From Alcanivorax quisquiliarum (GTDB lineage Bacteria; Pseudomonadota; Gammaproteobacteria; Pseudomonadales; Alcanivoracaceae): 64,000 nucleotides of DNA. Shown one piece after another: positions 8,711 to 17,372 of this stretch (positions within the stretch are counted from its first letter, which is position 1; each line of letters starts with the position of its first letter). Position numbers and translations under genes: made by a program. A model generated the notes under the pieces. It was not told the origin of the DNA. It did no database searches and was given only the letters and a program-made list of their open reading frames with translations. The DNA lies in assembly GCF_023051175.1 (NCBI RefSeq), contig NZ_JALKII010000003.1:248001-312000 (forward strand), given 5' to 3'.

Positions 8711-8714
8711 GCAA

Positions 8715-9380
8715 TCACCTTTTCAGAAAACCGTGTTCGGCGAGAAACGACATGGAAACGCCCTCGCCTGCGCCCGGCTCGGCAGCGCGCTCGCCCAGCA
8801 GCAGCCGTTCGAGATAACGGGCAATGATATCAACTTCCAGATTCACTCGCGTGCCCGGCGCCCAGCCACCGATGGTGGTCACCTGCTGCGTGTGCGGAAT
8901 GATGTTCAGTGAAAACACAGCGCCGCTGACGCTGTTCACGGTCAGGCTGATGCCGTCCACCGTGATCGAACCTTTGTGCGCAATGTAGCGCGCCAGCGCC
9001 GCTGGCGCCTGAATATCAATGCGCGTGGAGCGGGCATCCGGCTGCAAGCTGATGATCTCGCCAAGACCGTCCACATGACCGGAAACCAGATGGCCGCCCA
9101 GACGCGTGCTCGGCGTAAGCGCTTTTTCCAGATTCACTTTCGAGCCGGCACGCAACTGGCCCAGCGAGGTCAGCCCCAGCGTTTCGCTGGAGACATCGGC
9201 AGTGAAGCCGTGGCCGGGCAAACCGGTGACTGTCAGACAGACGCCGTTGACGGCGATCGAGTCGCCCAGTTGCACATCGCCAAGATCCAGCGCGCCGGTG
9301 TGCACGTCCAGCGTGACGTCACCGCCACGGGGCGACAGGCTGCGAATCTCGCCGAGCGCTTCAATGATGCCGGTAAACAT
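8715..9380 (-). CDS. ribE: riboflavin synthase, alpha subunit
   Basis: Dismutates two 6,7-dimethyl-8-ribityllumazine molecules into riboflavin plus the pyrimidine precursor. Two tandem lumazine-binding domains are visible: the N-terminal M-F-T-G-I-I-E signature with G-D-S-I-A-V-N-G-V-C-L-T-V, and a second repeat around G-S-I-T-V-D-G-I-S-L-T-V. S-G-H-V-D-G lies between the halves. 221 residues is standard. It sits between ribD and the ribBA-like gene in the same leftward operon. The symbol ribC is used for the same gene in E. coli. Confidence 0.96.
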   Translation of the reverse strand: MFTGIIEALGEIRSLSPRGGDVTLDVHTGALDLGDVQLGDSIAVNGVCLTVTGLPGHGFTADVSSETLGLTSLGQLRAGSKVNLEKALTPSTRLGGHLVSGHVDGLGEIISLQPDARSTRIDIQAPAALARYIAHKGSITVDGISLTVNSVSGAVFSLNIIPHTQQVTTIGGWAPGTRVNLEVDIIARYLERLLLGERAAEPGAGEGVSMSFLAEHGFLKR

Positions 9381-9434
9381 GCCTGATCTCCTGCAATCCG
9401 TCCTGCGACGTGTTCTGCAATGCGCCGCCCCCGG

Positions 9435-10535
9435 TTATCGGGGCTTGAGGGTAAAACTCAAGCGCAGATCAGCGCCGATGGCGCGCATCTCGCGCAGGTT
9501 GAGATGTTGCCGCTGCGCCATGCGCTCGATACCGGGCAGCACCAGCAGCGGGCGCGCTTCGGAACCCAGCAGCACCGGTGCCATGTACACCACCAGCTCA
9601 TCGACACAGCCGGCTACCAGAAAGGCGCCTGCCAGCCCTGCACCGGCTTCCACCAGCACTTCATTGCAGCCACGCCGTGCCAGCTCCGCCAGCACCGCAC
9701 GCGGCGTCCACTGGCCGATCATGACTTCCGCGCCCGCATCACGCAGCGCCTGCGCACCCGTCTCGACGCCGCCGAGCACCAGGCAATCACCTTCGCCGCG
9801 CACCACAGCGGCATCAGCCGGCGTGCGCAATTGCCGATCCATCACCACGCGCAGCGGCTGCCGCACCGGGCCGGGCCCGTATGCGGAGAATTGCCAGCTG
9901 TGCGGCCGCACTGTCAGAGCCGGCTCGTCCGTCAGTACCGTGCCGATCCCGGTCACCACCGCCGACGAGCGGGCGCGCAGCCGCTGTACGTCTTCCCGCG
10001 CCTCCGGCCCGGTGATCCACTGTGATTCACCCGATGCCATGGCGGTGCGGCCATCCACGCTCATCGCCAGCTTCACCCGCACAAACGGCAGTCCGTCCGC
10101 CATGCGGCGCACGAACCCCGGATTAAGCGCCTTGGCGGCGTCTTCCAGCAGGCCCACTTCGGTTTCAATGCCGGCCTCGCGCAGCCGGGCCAGGCCTTGG
10201 CCGGCCACCTGGGGATTGGGATCTTGCATGGCGGCGACAACCCGCGCCACCCCGGCATCGATCAGCGCCTGGGCACAGGGGCCGGTGCGCCCGGTGTGCG
10301 AGCACGGCTCCAGCGTGACGTAACAGGTAGCGCCATTGGCACGCGCCCCCGCCTGCGCCAGCGCGTGGCGCTCGGCATGGGCCTCGCCGGCGCGCTGGTG
10401 CCAGCCTTCACCCACCACTTCATCATCGCGCACCAGCACGCAGCCGACGCGGGGGTTCGGATCAGTGCTATAGAGGGCTTGTTGTGCCAGTTGCAGGGCA
10501 CGGCTCATGTATTCGCGATCACGAATGTCGGCCAT
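9435..10535 (-). CDS. ribD: bifunctional diaminohydroxyphosphoribosylaminopyrimidine deaminase / 5-amino-6-(5-phosphoribosylamino)uracil reductase
   Basis: Second and third steps of riboflavin synthesis. The N-terminal cytidine-deaminase-like domain carries the zinc site H-A-E-R-H-A and P-C-S-H-x-G-R-T-G-P-C; the C-terminal reductase domain has K-L-A-M-S-V-D-G-R-T-A, the I-T-G-x-E-A-R-E-D-V-Q-R-L-R motif and V-E-A-G-A-G-L-A-G-A-F. 366 residues is typical. I use the ATG at 10535, preceded by GCGAGG at 6 bases, rather than a GTG two codons upstream. Part of glyA-nrdR-ribD-ribE-ribBA. Confidence 0.96.
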   Translation of the reverse strand: MADIRDREYMSRALQLAQQALYSTDPNPRVGCVLVRDDEVVGEGWHQRAGEAHAERHALAQAGARANGATCYVTLEPCSHTGRTGPCAQALIDAGVARVVAAMQDPNPQVAGQGLARLREAGIETEVGLLEDAAKALNPGFVRRMADGLPFVRVKLAMSVDGRTAMASGESQWITGPEAREDVQRLRARSSAVVTGIGTVLTDEPALTVRPHSWQFSAYGPGPVRQPLRVVMDRQLRTPADAAVVRGEGDCLVLGGVETGAQALRDAGAEVMIGQWTPRAVLAELARRGCNEVLVEAGAGLAGAFLVAGCVDELVVYMAPVLLGSEARPLLVLPGIERMAQRQHLNLREMRAIGADLRLSFTLKPR

Positions 10536-10583
10536 GGCCACCTCGCTCGGATGCGCAAGTATGACGGCAGGCTGCCGCCGGGA

Positions 10584-11057
10584 TCATGGGTCTGCCGGCT
10601 TGCGGCCCGCCTGCTCAAGGCGATCCACTTCGGCACGAAAATCGGAGATATCCTGAAAACTGCGATAGACCGAGGCGAAGCGCACATAGGCGACATCGTC
10701 GAGCAGGCGCAGCTCTTCCATCACCAGCTCGCCCACTTCACGCGCCGGCAGCTCACGCTCGCCGGAGGCCCGCAGGCGGTGGCCGATGCGGGTAATAGCC
10801 GCCTCCAGATCCTCCATGCTGACAGGCCGCTTTTCCAGCGCCCGCAACATGCCGGCACGCAGCTTGGCATCGTCGAAAGGTTCGCGGGAACCATCGGATT
10901 TGACGATGCGCGGCATCACCAGCTCCGCCGTTTCAAAGGTGGTAAACCGTTCTCCGCAGCTCAGGCATTCGCGGCGACGACGCACCTGGCCGCCATCGGC
11001 AACCAGGCGCGAATCGATCACCTTGGTATCGTCTGCAGCGCAGAACGGGCAATGCAT
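10584..11057 (-). CDS. nrdR: transcriptional repressor NrdR
   Basis: Zinc-ribbon plus ATP-cone repressor of ribonucleotide reductase operons, responding to ATP/dATP. M-H-C-P-F-C and, ~25 residues later, [12 protein letters not shown] form the zinc ribbon; the ATP cone follows with V[15 protein letters not shown]. 157 residues is usual. Its place between glyA and ribD is the widespread proteobacterial arrangement. I looked for NrdR boxes nearby and did not find a convincing pair. Confidence 0.96.
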   Translation of the reverse strand: MHCPFCAADDTKVIDSRLVADGGQVRRRRECLSCGERFTTFETAELVMPRIVKSDGSREPFDDAKLRAGMLRALEKRPVSMEDLEAAITRIGHRLRASGERELPAREVGELVMEELRLLDDVAYVRFASVYRSFQDISDFRAEVDRLEQAGRKPADP

Positions 11058-11063
11058 AGCGGT

Positions 11064-12317
11064 TTACTGCTCGTAAACCGGCAGCCGCGCACAGATCTCG
11101 CTGACCTGCCCGCGCACCCGCTCGATCACCGATTCATCGCCCATGTTATCGAGGATGTCGCAGATCCAGCCCGCCAGCTCGCGGCAATCGGCTTCGGTGA
11201 AACCGCGCGTGGTCACCGCCGGCGTCCCCAGGCGCAGCCCGGAGGTCACAAACGGCGAGCGCGGATCGTTCGGTACGGCGTTCTTGTTCACGGTGATGTG
11301 CGCACGGCCCAGAGCCGCATCGGCATCTTTACCGGTAATGTCCTGCTTGATCAGGCTGACCAGAAACAGGTGGTTTTCAGTGCCGCCGGATACCACATCA
11401 AAACCACGATCAATGAACACCTTGGCCATCGCCTGCGCGTTCTTGATGACCTGCTGCTGATAGGTCTTGAACTCCGGCGCCAGTGCCTCCTTGAAGCAGA
11501 TCGCCTTGCCCGCGATCACATGCATCAACGGGCCGCCCTGGCCACCGGGGAACACCGCCGAATTGATTTTCTTGGCAATGTCTTCGTTGTTGGTCAGCAC
11601 CAGGCCGCCACGGGGGCCACGCAGGGTCTTGTGCGTGGTGGTGGTGACCACATCGGCGTGCGGCATCGGGTTCGGGTACAGCCCCGCCGCCACCAGACCG
11701 GCCACATGGGCCATGTCCACCATCAGGATGGCGCCCACCTTGTCGCTGATCTCGCGAAAGCGGGGGAAATCCAGCAACTGGGAGTAGGCGGAGAAGCCGG
11801 CGATGATCATCTTCGGCTTGTGCTCCAGCGCCATGCGCTCCACTTCGTCGTAATCGATCAGGCCGGTTTCGGTGTCGATGCCATATTGCACCGCGTTGTA
11901 GCTTTTGCCGGAGAAGTTCGGCGCGGCACCGTGAGTCAGGTGGCCACCGTGGGCCAGGCTCATGCCCAGCACGGTGTCGCCCGGGTTCAGCAGGCCCAGG
12001 AACACCGCACCGTTGGCCTGGGAGCCGGAGTGCGGCTGGACGTTGGCAAACTTTGCGCCAAACAGCTCGCAGGCGCGGTCAATCGCCAGCTGCTCGATCT
12101 GGTCGACAAATTCGCAACCGCCGTAATAGCGCTTGCCAGGGTAGCCTTCGGCGTACTTGTTCGTCAGCACCGTACCCTGCGCCTCGATGATCCGCGGCGA
12201 AGCGTAGTTTTCCGAGGCGATCAGCTCGATATGCGCCTCCTGACGACGAACTTCGCCCTCAATGGCCGCCTGGATAGCAGGATCGAATTCCGCGATGGTC
12301 ATGGATTTGGGAAACAT
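11064..12317 (-). CDS. glyA: serine hydroxymethyltransferase
   Basis: PLP enzyme that interconverts serine and glycine and loads tetrahydrofolate with a one-carbon unit; cytoplasmic homodimer. Conserved segments: [11 protein letters not shown], the [15 protein letters not shown] loop, [21 protein letters not shown] and the PLP lysine in [13 protein letters not shown] (around residue 228). 417 residues is the standard length. First gene of the leftward glyA-nrdR-rib operon; 214 bases separate it from the divergent membrane-protein gene and must hold both promoters. Confidence 0.97.
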   Translation of the reverse strand: MFPKSMTIAEFDPAIQAAIEGEVRRQEAHIELIASENYASPRIIEAQGTVLTNKYAEGYPGKRYYGGCEFVDQIEQLAIDRACELFGAKFANVQPHSGSQANGAVFLGLLNPGDTVLGMSLAHGGHLTHGAAPNFSGKSYNAVQYGIDTETGLIDYDEVERMALEHKPKMIIAGFSAYSQLLDFPRFREISDKVGAILMVDMAHVAGLVAAGLYPNPMPHADVVTTTTHKTLRGPRGGLVLTNNEDIAKKINSAVFPGGQGGPLMHVIAGKAICFKEALAPEFKTYQQQVIKNAQAMAKVFIDRGFDVVSGGTENHLFLVSLIKQDITGKDADAALGRAHITVNKNAVPNDPRSPFVTSGLRLGTPAVTTRGFTEADCRELAGWICDILDNMGDESVIERVRGQVSEICARLPVYEQ

Positions 12318-12531
12318 GGGGTGCCCTACGGTCTGGTTACGGTGTGAAGGGCGCGTATTCTAACCAAATCCGCAGACAAAGGCACTGAAGCCCGCTCATG
12401 ATGACGTGAGCAGGCCACACACAGGCGCTGCCGCGCTCCCGGCACCTCGCCGGGCAGCGGCAGCCGGTTGGCAGCACCGGCGCGCTTTGCCAGCATGTGC
12501 CGCGCCCATTCGCTGCACGTGGACACTGGCC

Positions 12532-13536
12532 ATGGATTCACTGACCCAAATCGCCCTCGGCGCCACCGTCGCCCACACCGTCATGGGCCGCCATGCCGGC
12601 CGCCGTGCGCTGGCCTGGGGCGCCGCCCTGGGCACACTGCCGGATCTGGATGTGCTGGTGCCGCTGGCGGATCCCGTGGCCGCCTTCACTTATCACCGCT
12701 CGGCCAGCCACTCGCTCATTGTGCTGACACTGCTGGCACCGTTGCTGGCCGCGCTGATCAGGCGCTGCCACAAGGATCTCGGCCACCTTCGCTGGCGTTG
12801 GTTCTGGCTGGTCTGGCTGGTGCTGATCACGCATGTGCTGCTGGATGCGCTCACCGTATACGGTACGCAGCTTTTCTGGCCGCTCACCGATTATCCGGTG
12901 TCCGGCTCGGTGGTGTTCATCATTGATCCGTTTTACACCGTACCCCTGCTGGCCGGGCTTGTGGGGGCACTGTGGGTGCGTGATTCGGCGCTTGCACTGC
13001 GCTGGAGCGCTGCCGGGCTGGTGCTCAGCAGCAGTTACATGTTGTGGGGCATGGGCGCCAAAGCCTGGGTGGATCACCGCGTGCACACTTATCTGGCCAG
13101 CCATGAGGTCGCACACACCCAAGTGCTGAGCACACCCACGCCTTTCAATACTCTGCTCTGGCGGATAGTGGTCATGACGGACGATGGCTATCTGGAAGGT
13201 TTTTACTCGTTGCTAGATGGGCACGGAGCACCGACCTTTACCGCCCATCGCAGCGACACGGCACTGCTGGACGATCTCGGCGAGCACTGGCCTGTAGCAC
13301 GGCTGGCCCGTTTCACGCACGGCTTTTACAGTATCGAGCGCACCGCCGATGGCCGCGTGGTGATGACGGATTTACGCATGGGCCTGCGCGGGTATTACTC
13401 ATTCGCGTTTCAGGTGGCCGAGCTGCAACCTGATGGCACTGTCACACCCGTGCCCAGTGCGTGGGCACGTGCTGAAATCAGATCACGTGAGCTGGGCTGG
13501 GTATGGCAGCGTCTGACCAGCGCCGGCATCGACTGA
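12532..13536 (+). CDS. YdjM-like inner-membrane protein (putative metal-dependent hydrolase, DUF457)
   Basis: A 334-residue protein starting M-D-S-L-T-Q-I-A-L-G-A-T-V, the usual opening of the YdjM/DUF457 family of membrane proteins called putative metal-dependent hydrolases. The conserved polar residues lie in or next to membrane segments: G-T-L-P-D-L-D-V-L, Y-H-R-S-A-S-H-S-L and H-V-L-L-D-A-L-T-V-Y-G-T. About five hydrophobic helices fill the first ~200 residues, and a soluble C-terminal part follows. The ATG at 12532 is chosen because it gives this canonical N-terminus; the frame is open upstream but with non-family sequence. Members are often LexA/SOS-linked in enterics; no LexA box is evident here. 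The true substrate is unknown. Confidence 0.8.
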   Translation: MDSLTQIALGATVAHTVMGRHAGRRALAWGAALGTLPDLDVLVPLADPVAAFTYHRSASHSLIVLTLLAPLLAALIRRCHKDLGHLRWRWFWLVWLVLITHVLLDALTVYGTQLFWPLTDYPVSGSVVFIIDPFYTVPLLAGLVGALWVRDSALALRWSAAGLVLSSSYMLWGMGAKAWVDHRVHTYLASHEVAHTQVLSTPTPFNTLLWRIVVMTDDGYLEGFYSLLDGHGAPTFTAHRSDTALLDDLGEHWPVARLARFTHGFYSIERTADGRVVMTDLRMGLRGYYSFAFQVAELQPDGTVTPVPSAWARAEIRSRELGWVWQRLTSAGID

Positions 13537-13624
13537 CGGCTGGCCCGGCGCACGCTACGCCCCTATGATGCGCTGGCCAATCCGGCTGTTCTGCAAACGG
13601 CAACAAACTGCAAATAGTGTGACC

Positions 13625-14308
13625 ATGGCTTTTTCGCTCGCTCCCTGGCGCCAGGCGGCGCTCCTGACTTCGCCCGTGATGCTCGGCTATGTGCCGCTGG
13701 GCATCGCCTTCGGCGTGGTCTGTGTGCAGATGGGTTATCCCTGGTGGGTGGCGCCGCTGATGTCGGTCGCGGTTTATTCCGGCGCCGGCCAGTTCCTGTT
13801 GCTGTCGCTGCTGGCTGCCCAGGCTTCGCTGACGGAAATCGCCGTGGCCAGTTTTCTGCTCGGCTCACGTCATCTGTTTTACGGGCTGTCGTTGCTGGAG
13901 CGTTTCAGCGGCGCAGGCAAACGCAAGCCGTATCTTATCTACGCGCTCACCGATGAAACCTATTCGCTTTTGACATCGCACCCCGATGCGGAACAAGCAG
14001 CCATGGCGTTTCGTGTCAGCCTGCTGAACCAGCTCTGGTGGCTGACCGGCTCGGTGCTCGGCGCGCTGCTCGGCAGTGCCCTGCCGTTCGACAGCGCCGG
14101 CATGGAGTTTGCCCTCACCGCGCTGTTCATCGTGCTGACCATCGAGATGATGCGCAGCGTGCGTCAGGCGCGCCCGTTTGTGGTCGGGCTGTTGTGCGCG
14201 GGCGCGGCCATTTACTACCTGCCGGCACAGCATGTGCTACTGGTAGCAATTGGCGGCGCCTGTCTGGTGCTGCTGGCGGATTACGCCCGCCAACGGCGGG
14301 CACCGTGA
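13625..14308 (+). CDS. azlC: AzlC family branched-chain amino acid exporter, large subunit
   Basis: Polytopic inner-membrane protein of 227 residues, mostly hydrophobic, with the family motif G-x-x-P-L-G-I-A-F-G-V near the N-terminus and Y-S-G-A-G-Q-F in helix 2, then L-L-G-S-R-H-L-F-Y-G-L and T-D-E-T-Y-S. It pairs with the next gene (AzlD) to form a two-subunit exporter of branched-chain amino acids. The stop overlaps the azlD start (TGATG). I use the ATG at 13625 because the upstream in-frame ATG (13565) would add a basic non-membrane leader. Confidence 0.88.
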   Translation: MAFSLAPWRQAALLTSPVMLGYVPLGIAFGVVCVQMGYPWWVAPLMSVAVYSGAGQFLLLSLLAAQASLTEIAVASFLLGSRHLFYGLSLLERFSGAGKRKPYLIYALTDETYSLLTSHPDAEQAAMAFRVSLLNQLWWLTGSVLGALLGSALPFDSAGMEFALTALFIVLTIEMMRSVRQARPFVVGLLCAGAAIYYLPAQHVLLVAIGGACLVLLADYARQRRAP

Positions 14309-14649
14309 TGCTTGAGCTGCTGTTGGCCATCGGTGTGGCGGGCCTGGCGACGCTGGCGTCGCGGATGCTGCCATTTCTGGCGCTGCGCCGTTTTCAGGGG
14401 CATCCGCTGCTGCGTTTTCTCGGCGAGCAACTGCCGGCCGCGATCATGACCATTCTGGTGTTGTTCGCGCTGCGCCGGCTGCGCCCGCTCGGCCCGGAGC
14501 TGACCCTGAACATGACGGCGGAAGGCGTGCCGCTATTGCTGGCGGCGCTGGTAGTGGCCGGGTTGCATCTGTGGCGCGGCAATGTGTTGCTCTCGATCGC
14601 CGCCGGCACCGCGCTTTACATGGCACTGGTGCAGAACCTGCCGGCCTGA
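14308..14649 (+). CDS. azlD: AzlD family branched-chain amino acid exporter, small subunit
   Basis: A 113-residue, four-helix membrane protein that starts within the azlC stop codon. It shows the AzlD pattern of R-M-L-P-F-L-A-L near residue 20 and L-G-E-Q-L-P-A-A-I-M-T-I-L-V before the second half. It acts as the partner of AzlC in exporting branched-chain amino acids. The tight overlap implies translational coupling and a two-gene operon. Confidence 0.87.
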   Translation: MLELLLAIGVAGLATLASRMLPFLALRRFQGHPLLRFLGEQLPAAIMTILVLFALRRLRPLGPELTLNMTAEGVPLLLAALVVAGLHLWRGNVLLSIAAGTALYMALVQNLPA

Positions 14650-14782
14650 ACCTGCCCCATCGCCAGCTGCCGCTCCCTTTCAACTGAGAGCGGTTTCGGC
14701 TAGCTTAGGCGAACCTCGCCCCGGCCCTGTTCCAGAATCGGCCAGGGCGCATCGTTTTCACGTTCTCTGGCGTATCTACTCT

Positions 14783-16450
14783 ATGTCTCAATACATTTTC
14801 ACCATGGATCGGGTCGGCAAGATCGTGCCGCCCAAAAAGCACATCCTCAAGGACATTTCGCTGTCGTTTTTCCCCGGCGCCAAGATCGGTGTGCTGGGTC
14901 TCAACGGCGCGGGCAAATCCACCCTGCTGCGCATCATGGCGGGGGTCGACAAAGACTATATCGGTGAAGCGCGCCCGCAGCCCGGCATCAACATCGGCTA
15001 TCTGCCGCAGGAACCGGAGCTGGACAACACCAAGACAGTGCGGGAAGTGGTGGAAGAATCGCTGGGCGAAATCCGCGCTGCACAACAGCGGCTGGAAGAA
15101 GTGTACGCCGCCTATGCGGAAGAAAACGCCGATTTTGACAAACTGGCAGAAGAACAAGCACGGCTGGAAGCCATTATCGAAACCGCTGATGCGCACAACC
15201 TGGAGCGCAAGCTGGAAATAGCCGCCGACGCCCTGCGCCTGCCACCCTGGGAAGCAGAAGTGAAACACCTGTCTGGTGGCGAGCGACGCCGTGTCGCGCT
15301 GTGCCGTCTGATTCTCTCGGCGCCCGACATGCTGCTGCTGGATGAACCTACCAACCATCTGGATGCAGAATCCGTCGCCTGGCTTGAGCGCTACCTGCAC
15401 GATTTTCAGGGCACTGTCGTGGCCGTCACGCACGACCGTTACTTTCTCGATAACTCCTGCGAGTGGATTCTGGAGCTTGATCGCGGCGAAGGCATTCCGT
15501 GGAAGGGCAACTACACCTCCTGGCTTGAGCAGAAAGAAGCGCGCCTGGAGCGCGAAGCCAAAGCCGAAAGCGCGCACCGCAAAACCGTGGAAAAAGAACT
15601 GGAGTGGGTGCGGCAGAATCCGAAAGGCCGCCGCGCCAAGAACAAGGCCCGTGTCGCTGCGTTCGAGGAACTGGCCAGCCAGGAATTCCAGCAACGCAAC
15701 GAGACACAAGAGCTGTATATCCCGCCCGGCCCACGCCTGGGCGAAAAGGTGTTCGAGCTGAACAATGTTGCCAAGCATTTTGGCGACAAGCTGCTGTATG
15801 AAAACCTCAACTTCAGCGTGCCTCGCGGTGCTATTGTCGGCATCATCGGCCCCAACGGGGCGGGGAAAACCACCCTGTTCCGCATGCTCACCGGTGAGCA
15901 GCAACCCGACAGCGGCGAAGTGCAGATCGGTGATACAGTGCAACTGGCCTATGTGGACCAGAGCCGGGAAGATCTGGATGGCAGCAAGAGCGTCTGGGAA
16001 GAAATTTCCGAGGGCCTGGATATCCTCAAGATCGGCAACTATGAAGTGCCGTCGCGCGCTTACCTGGGGCGCTTCAACTTCAAGGGCCAGGATCAGCAAA
16101 AGCGCGTCAAGGATCTGTCCGGTGGTGAGCGCAACCGGTTGCACCTGGCGAAGTTGCTGAAACAGGGCGCCAACGTGCTGTTGCTTGATGAACCCACCAA
16201 CGACCTGGACGTGGAAACCCTGCGTGCGCTGGAAGAAGCACTGCTGGCCTTCCCCGGCTGCGCCATCGTGATTTCGCACGACCGCTGGTTTCTGGATCGT
16301 GTCGCCACGCATATTCTGGCGCTTGAGGGCAACTCCGAAGTGGAGTGGTTCGAGGGCAGTTATTCCGAATACGAGGAATACCGCCGCAAGAAGCTGGGCG
16401 ACGAAGCCTTGCAGCCGAAACGCACCCGGTACAAGAAAATCAGTGTCTGA
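14783..16450 (+). CDS. ettA: energy-dependent translational throttle protein EttA
   Basis: ABC-F ATPase that binds the ribosomal E site and gates translation according to ATP/ADP ratio. Two ABC cassettes: Walker A G-L-N-G-A-G-K-S-T, signature L-S-G-G-E-R-R-R-V, Walker B L-L-L-D-E-P-T-N-H-L-D; then G-P-N-G-A-G-K-T-T, L-S-G-G-E-R-N-R-L and L-L-L-D-E-P-T-N-D-L-D. The linker is rich in charged residues as expected for the P-site tRNA interaction motif, and the N-terminus M-S-Q-Y-I-F-T-M-D-R-V-G-K is typical. 555 residues equals the E. coli length. The frame is open upstream of 14783 but only this ATG gives the family start. It is followed by a strong terminator. Confidence 0.97.
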   Translation: MSQYIFTMDRVGKIVPPKKHILKDISLSFFPGAKIGVLGLNGAGKSTLLRIMAGVDKDYIGEARPQPGINIGYLPQEPELDNTKTVREVVEESLGEIRAAQQRLEEVYAAYAEENADFDKLAEEQARLEAIIETADAHNLERKLEIAADALRLPPWEAEVKHLSGGERRRVALCRLILSAPDMLLLDEPTNHLDAESVAWLERYLHDFQGTVVAVTHDRYFLDNSCEWILELDRGEGIPWKGNYTSWLEQKEARLEREAKAESAHRKTVEKELEWVRQNPKGRRAKNKARVAAFEELASQEFQQRNETQELYIPPGPRLGEKVFELNNVAKHFGDKLLYENLNFSVPRGAIVGIIGPNGAGKTTLFRMLTGEQQPDSGEVQIGDTVQLAYVDQSREDLDGSKSVWEEISEGLDILKIGNYEVPSRAYLGRFNFKGQDQQKRVKDLSGGERNRLHLAKLLKQGANVLLLDEPTNDLDVETLRALEEALLAFPGCAIVISHDRWFLDRVATHILALEGNSEVEWFEGSYSEYEEYRRKKLGDEALQPKRTRYKKISV

Positions 16451-16459
16451 GCACACGCC

Positions 16460-16501
16460 GTTGCCGATGGCGAGCTACGCTCGCTGTCGGCAACAATTTT
16501 T
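16460..16501 (+). terminator. Rho-independent terminator of ettA
   Basis: A 16-bp stem (16460-16475 with 16479-16494, two G-T wobbles, loop TAC) starts 9 bases after the ettA stop codon and is followed by AATTTTT. Confidence 0.92.
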
Positions 16502-16983
16502 CCCTCATCTCGCCTCATCTCCGCTTCCCGGCCCTGCCGACACCTCCCCGCTCCGGCGCCATTTTAAAGCCCCGCGCTCACAACTCATTTGCGCTCGGTA
16601 AATGCCCGCCCGAAACCCTGACGACGGCCCATCTGTCTCCTGTTTTCAGCCCGTGCCCAGAACACGGCGCGTCACGAGCCAGAGGCATGGAAATGAATAT
16701 TACGGCCAAGCGATCAGCGCACGATAGCGCGGCTGATCCTGCACCACTGTGCAGCCCATCGGCGACACCGGTTCCTAGAACGGCGAGCGCCCCCTATACT
16801 GGCATCCGCGTGCCACTGCGAAGCGGCACGCCACAGCACAATAATTCCGGGCTTGCGCCTCTCGGCCGAGGCGGCAGGGGGTGACGCAGGGAGCAACACC
16901 CGCCACCGACGCGCCCCGGCACAACGTACTCGGGCGCAGCCAGGCAACGTCTGGTGCGCCGACAAGCAGGCAACAGATCAAGC
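16502..16983. other. gap between ettA terminator and PilZ gene, no gene seen
   Basis: About 480 bases. Open frames here give proline/serine/arginine-rich translations without motifs. I see no RNA gene or mobile-element end. The promoter of the PilZ gene must lie within it, but I cannot place a convincing -35/-10 pair. Confidence 0.5.
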
Positions 16984-17334
16984 ATGAAAGACAAACGCCG
17001 TTTCACGCGTACACCGTTCGATGGGGAGGCGCACCTGACCGCCCAGGGCACCTTGTTCAATGTGGAAGTGCTGGATCTGGCACTCAAGGGCGTGCTGATT
17101 ACCATGCCACCCGGCGTCACTATGACGCCGGGCGAAACCTGCCAGCTCGATCTGTTGCTGGAGGATTCCGATATCCGCATTCCGCTGGCAGCGGAAGTGC
17201 GCCGTGTAGAGCGGGATATGGCCGGGCTGGAGTTTACGCGCATCGATCTGGATGCCCTGCGCCACCTGCGCCGCCTGCTGGCGCTGCATCTGGGGCAGGA
17301 TGAAATGCTGAGCCCGGACGAAGAAGAGGAATAA
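16984..17334 (+). CDS. stand-alone PilZ domain protein
   Basis: A 116-residue single-domain PilZ protein, a candidate c-di-GMP receptor. It begins M-K-D-K-R-R-F-T-R-T-P-F, which contains the R-x-x-x-R c-di-GMP-binding arginines. The second motif, normally D/N-x-S-x-x-G, reads D-L-A-L-K-G, with alanine in place of serine, so binding may be altered. A beta-barrel pattern follows (I-R-I-P-L-A-A-E-V-R-R-V, then M-A-G-L-E-F), and the tail is acidic. The ATG at 16984 puts the arginine motif at the N-terminus; an in-frame ATG ten codons upstream adds unrelated sequence. Converges on radA. Confidence 0.85.
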   Translation: MKDKRRFTRTPFDGEAHLTAQGTLFNVEVLDLALKGVLITMPPGVTMTPGETCQLDLLLEDSDIRIPLAAEVRRVERDMAGLEFTRIDLDALRHLRRLLALHLGQDEMLSPDEEEE

Positions 17335-17372
17335 TTGCTGCGCCGCACGCGGCCGGAGCAAAGGCGAAGCAA

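Noticed and set aside
7454-8714. FMN riboswitch near the rib genes.
   Set aside because: No leader region with the conserved multi-helix RFN sequence blocks; rib genes here are internal to an operon headed by glyA.
12318-12531. Possible riboswitch or PurR/MetR site in front of glyA.
   Set aside because: No glycine-riboswitch core or recognisable operator could be read in the 214 bases.
14705-16456. Long open frame on the minus strand opposite ettA (583 codons).
   Set aside because: Exact antisense shadow of a well-supported ABC-F gene; high GC third positions open the opposite frame.
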